64,000 nt of DNA from Physella acuta (taxonomy: Eukaryota; Mollusca; Gastropoda; Physidae), in assembly GCF_028476545.1 (NCBI RefSeq), contig NW_026731674.1, positions 1,177,501-1,241,500 of the forward strand, given 5' to 3'. The notes under the pieces are model-generated. The model saw only the letters and a list, made by a program, of their open reading frames with translations, made no database searches and had not been told where the DNA came from. Below are positions 52,001 through 58,000 of the stretch, one piece after another (position 1 is the first letter of the stretch; the number at the start of each line of letters is the position of its first letter). The position numbers were made by a program, and so were the translations under genes.

Positions 52001-55000
52001 TACATGAGACAGGTCCTACATGAGAGGTCCTACACAAGACAGGTCCTACATGAGACAGGTCCTACAACAGACAGGTCCTACTTGAGACAGGTCCTACTTG
52101 AGAGAGGTCCTACATGAGACAGGTCCTACATGAGACAGGTCCTACATGAGACAGGTCCTACATGAGACAGGTCCTACAGCAGGCAGGTCCATTCCCACAA
52201 CTGACCTTGAGTAAATTGTCCTTAGAGATTTTCAAATCCTCAAGCAACTCATCTTCCTGCTGGTCCAACTGGGCTAGTCTCTCCTCGATGTTAACACAGG
52301 GTTTACTCTGTGAGAGAAAAATGTTAACACAAGGTTTACTCTGTGAGAGAAAAATGTTAACACAGGGTTTAAAAATGTTAACACAGGGTTTACTCTGAGA
52401 GAATAAAATGTTAACACATGGTTTAAAAATGTTAACACAAGGTTTACTCTGTGAGAAAAATGTTAACACAGGGTTTACTCTGTGAGGATAAAATGTTAAC
52501 ACATGATTTACTCTGTGAGAGAAAAATGTTAACACAAGGTTTACTCTGTGAGAGAAAAATGTTAACACGTGGTTTAAAAATGTTAACACAGGGTTTACTC
52601 TGTGAGAGAAAAATGTTAACACAGGGTTTAGTCTGTGAGAAAAATGTTAACACAAGGTTTAAAAATGTTAACACAGGGTTTTAAAAATGTTAACCCAGGG
52701 TTTACTCTGTGAGAGAAAAATGTTAACATAGGGTTTAAAAAATGTTAACACAGGGTTTAAAAAATGTTAACACATGGTTTAAAAAATGTTAACATAGGGT
52801 TTAAAAAATGTTAACACAGGGTTTAAAAAATGTTAACACAGGGTTTAAAAAATGTTAACACAGGGTTTAAAAAATGTTAACACAGGGTTTAAAAAATGTT
52901 AACACAGGGTTTACTCTGTGAGAGAAAAATGTTAACACAGGGTTTAAAAAATGTTAACACAGGGTTTACTCTGTGAGAGTGTTGCCATGGGTAATGAAAG
53001 GCTGACCTGGGACTGGCAAAGTTCTCCCTGTATCTCCTCAAGTCTCCTCCTCTTCTCCTCCAACTCCTCCTGTACCTGCCTCTCATCCTCCCTTCTCTCA
53101 TCCTCACGTCTGACATACTGCTGCTCTAGATGTTCAATCTCTGTTCTGTTAACACAGGGCAAAGGTCATGGGCCTCAAAAGGTAAACTAGGTCATGGTCA
53201 TGGAGAATTACTAAACTTACCAGGTCATGACCTACTTACCTCTTCTGCTCAATTTCCTCCTGGTCCTCTCTGCAAGCTGTGATGTCATTCCTGAAATGGA
53301 GGGGTGGGGAGGGGGAGGGGCATAGCTTGCCATGGTCAGTTTCTTGAAATAAGAATGTACACAGGTAGTGGGGATTGTGTACAGGTAGTGGTGATTGATT
53401 GTGTACAGGTAGTGGTGATTGATTGTGTACAGGTAGTGGGGATTGTATACAGGTAGTAGGGATTGATTGTGTACAGGTAGTGGGGATTGATGTGTACAGG
53501 TAGTGGGGATTGATTGTGTACAGGTAGTGGGGATTGATGTGTACAGGTAGTGGGGATTGATTGTGTACATGTAGTGGGGATTGTGTACAGGTAGTGGGGA
53601 TTGTGTACAGGTAGTGGGGATTGCTTGTGTACATGTAGTGGGGATTGCTTGTGTACATGTAGTGGGGATTGTGTACAGGTAGTGGGAATTGATTGTGTAC
53701 AGGTAGTGGGGATTGATTGTGTACATTTAGTGGGGATTGTGTACAGGTAGTGTGGATTGTGTACAGGTAGTGGGGATTGATTGTGTACATGTAGTGGGGA
53801 TTGCTTGTGTACATGTAGTGGGGATTGTGTACAGGTAGTGGGAATTGATTGTGTACAGGTAGTGGGGATTGTGTACAGGTAGTGGGAATTGATTGTGTAC
53901 ATGTAGTGGGGATTGCTTGTGTACATGTAGTGGGGATTGTGTACAGGTAGTGGGAATTGATTGTGTACATATAGTGGGGATTGCTTGTGTACATGTAGTG
54001 GGGATTGTGTACAGGTAGTGGGGATTGATTGTGTACTTGATGTACTGACCCACTCAGAGCGAGACTTTCATTAGACCTGTAGAGGTCAGTCATGGACTGG
54101 CTGAGTAGGGTGAGTCTGGCTGACAACTTTCTGTCTTCTGTCAAGCTTGAGCAGGACAACTTCCTGTCTTCCACTAGACTTGTGCTAGATAGAGACTGAT
54201 CAAAAGAAATAAATTATTGGGCTGCATGCTCTAGTGCTACCTGGTCTAGTGCTACATCATCTAGTGCTATAGTGCTACATGGTCTAGTGCTATAGTGCTA
54301 CATGGTCTAGTGCTACATGCTCTAGTGCTACATGATCTAGTGCTACATGGTCTAGTGCTATAGTGCTACATGGTCTAGTGCTATAGTGCTACATGGTCTA
54401 GTGCTACATGGTCTAGTGCTATAGTGCTACATGGTCTAGTGCTACATGGTCTAGTGCTATAGTGCTACATGGTCTAGTGCTACATGGTCTAGTGCTACAT
54501 GGTCTAGTGCTACATGGTCTAGTGCTATAGTGCTACATGGTCTAGTGCTTTGTGGACTAGTGGTCTAATGCTATATGGTCTAGTGCTGCATCATCTAGTA
54601 CTTTAGTGCTACATTGTCTAGTGCTATAGTGCTACATAGTCTAGTGCTACATGGTCTAGTACTACATGGTCTAGTGCTATATGGTCTAGTGCTGCATCAT
54701 CTAGTACTTTAGTGTCACATGGTCTAGTGCTATAGTGCTACATGGTCTAGTGCTACATGATCTAGTGCTATATGGTCTAGTGTTACATGTTCTAGTGCTA
54801 CATGATCTAGTGCTATAGTGCTACATAGTCTAGTGCTACATGGTCTAGTGCTATATGGTCTAGTGCTGCATCATCTAGTACTTTAGTGCCACATGGTCTA
54901 GTGCTATAGTGCTACATGGTCTAGTGCTACATGATCTAGTGCTACAAACATTGTCTAGTGCTATAGTGCTACCAGGTCTAGTGCTACATGGTCTAGTACT

Positions 55001-58000
55001 ACATGGTCTAGTGCTACATGGTCTAGTTCTACATGGTCTAGTACTACATGGTCTAGTGCTACATGGTCTACTGATACATGATCTAGTGCTATAGTGCTAC
55101 ATGGTCTAGTGCTATAGAGCTATATGGTCTAGTGCTATAGTGCTACATGGTCTAGTGCTACATGGTCTACTGATACATATAGTGCTATAGTGCTACATGG
55201 TCGAGTGCTGTAGAGCTATATGGTCTAGTGCTACCAGGTCTATAAGCTACATATGTGGTAGGGTTGTAGTGCTATTGAGCTACCAAGTGATTAAGGATTC
55301 AAACCTTTTGTATTTGCAGATTTTTCTTCATCAATTTAGCTTGTTCTGGGTGGTTGAACCTGAAGATGGTCTTCTCCCCCAAGGTGATCACCATACCTGT
55401 CATACACACGTATAACATGACCAGCACATGACATCACATGACCAGCACACATGACATCACATGACATCACATGACATCACATGACCAGCACACATGACCA
55501 GCACATGACATCACATGACCAGCACATGACATCACATGACATCACATGACCAGCACACATGACATCACATGACCAGCACACATGACCAGCACACATGACA
55601 TCACATGACATCACATGACATCACATGACCAGCACACATGACCAGCACACATGACATCACATGACCAGCACACATGACATCACATGACATCACATGACCA
55701 GCACACATGACATCACATGACATCACATGACATCACATGACATCACATGACATCACATGACCAGCACACATGACCAGCACACATGACATCACATGACATT
55801 ACATGACATCACATGACCAGCACATGACATCACATGACATCACATGACATCACATGACATCACATGACCAGCACACATGACCAGCACACATGACATCACA
55901 TGACATCACATGACCAGCACACATGACCAGCACATGACATCACATGACCAGCACACATGACATCACATGACCAGCACACATGACATCACATGACATCACA
56001 TGACCAGCACACATGACATCACATGACCAGCACACATGACATCACATGACATCACATGACATCACATGACATCACATGACCAGCACACATGACATCACAT
56101 GACCAGCACACATGACATCACATGACATCACATGACATCACATGACATCACATGACATCACATGACATCACATGACATCACATGACATCACATGACCAGC
56201 ACACATGACATCACATGACATCACATGACCAGCACACATGACATCACATGACATCACATGACCAGCACACATGACATCACATGACCAGCACACATGACAT
56301 CACATGACATCACATGACATCACATGACATCACATGACATCACATGACATCACATGACATCACATGACCAGCACACATGACCAGCACACATGACATCACA
56401 TGACCAGCACACATGACATCACATGACATCACATGACATCACATGAACAGCACACATGACCAGCACATGACCAGCACACATGACATCACATGACCAGCAC
56501 ATGACATCACATGACCAGCACATGACATCACATGACCAGCACATGACATCACATGACCAGCACATGACATCACATGACCAGCACACATGACATCACATGA
56601 CCAGCACATGACATCACACATGCAGACATGCCTACCGTCCCGCCAAAATCGGAACCGTCCCGCTTTTTCATTAATAAAGAAAGGTAATCAAGTAAATTGA
56701 AAAAAATGTCAGGAAAAAGCGATTATCTCCCTTTGGCACACGTTTCTGTTTCCTAGTTTACTTACAATATTTACCAGTATCATCTAAAAAAAATTTCATA
56801 AAAAACGTTTTAATAACAAGCTTTTATGTAATGATGCACTAAAAAGTTGAAAATAAATTATAGACTACTATTTAAATAACTATAAAGAAAAGCGTGGGTC
56901 ACTTTAGTTTCTATTGGATACCTTTACTAATGTTAAGGAAGACACCCACGCTTTTCTTTATAGTTATTTAAATAGTAGTCTATAATTTATTTTCTACTTT
57001 TTAGTGCATCATTACATAAAAGCTTGTTATTAAAACGTTTTTTATGAAATTTTTTTCAGTACTTTACATGTTTTATCTACAATAGAGTTACATGACTAAA
57101 AACCATTGCGCGCCTACTGAATATCACGTTCAGTAGGCGCGCAATGGTTTTTGAACGCAGCCATTACGTGGTCGTGATGGCGCAGCTATTGATGACGCGT
57201 GTGGTGTGGTTGGCTAGACATGCCTACTAATTCGGTCCAAATTTTAATTAATTCATAAAAAATCAATTAGGCATCCAATTAAGTCAAATTTAGTTTCAGA
57301 TTGCATTGTCTTCATGTCTTGACCCACGTGCCAACTGTGAATCGTGTCGGTCAAGTAGAACTGTCCGAATTTTCACTCCTGCGTTTCCGTCAAGACAGAC
57401 TTACGACAGACAGAGGAAGTGAGTTAAATAAAAGCTTGTAATAAATAGATCTTGTTAGTAGTATATCTACTACTACTAGATCTAGAATTGTAACTAGATC
57501 TATTAGTAGATACTGAAATAGTGAATACTGATCTATCTTGTAAGTTTAACTTAACTAGTAACTACTATTATGAAGAACTTAGCAAGAAGTAACTAGGAAT
57601 TTTACTAGGTAGATCAAGGGTCTTTGCTCGTAACTTATATATTACATATGATGAAGGCTTCAGCATTTGTTATTCACATAGCCTAGAACATAGCAAGACA
57701 TAAATAATCAAATCAATAATGTTATGTCAAAGCTATGATTTTTATTCAAAGTGGGGGGGGGGGGGGGGGGGGGTCTCAGGTTACTGGTTAATTTATTTTT
57801 TAAAATATAAGCTGACATTAAGCAGTATTTAAATGTATCATAGAGACTAGTTATATAGGACTAGAAGCCTACTAATGTCATAAGAGTAATTTTTAATTAA
57901 TTATTTTTATTTTTTATTTAGTAAAGTTGCGTCCGCATGTATGTTCCTCTTTTTGGCTACAAATTCCTCTTTTTAGGCATAGCTGTTCCTACTTTTGGCT

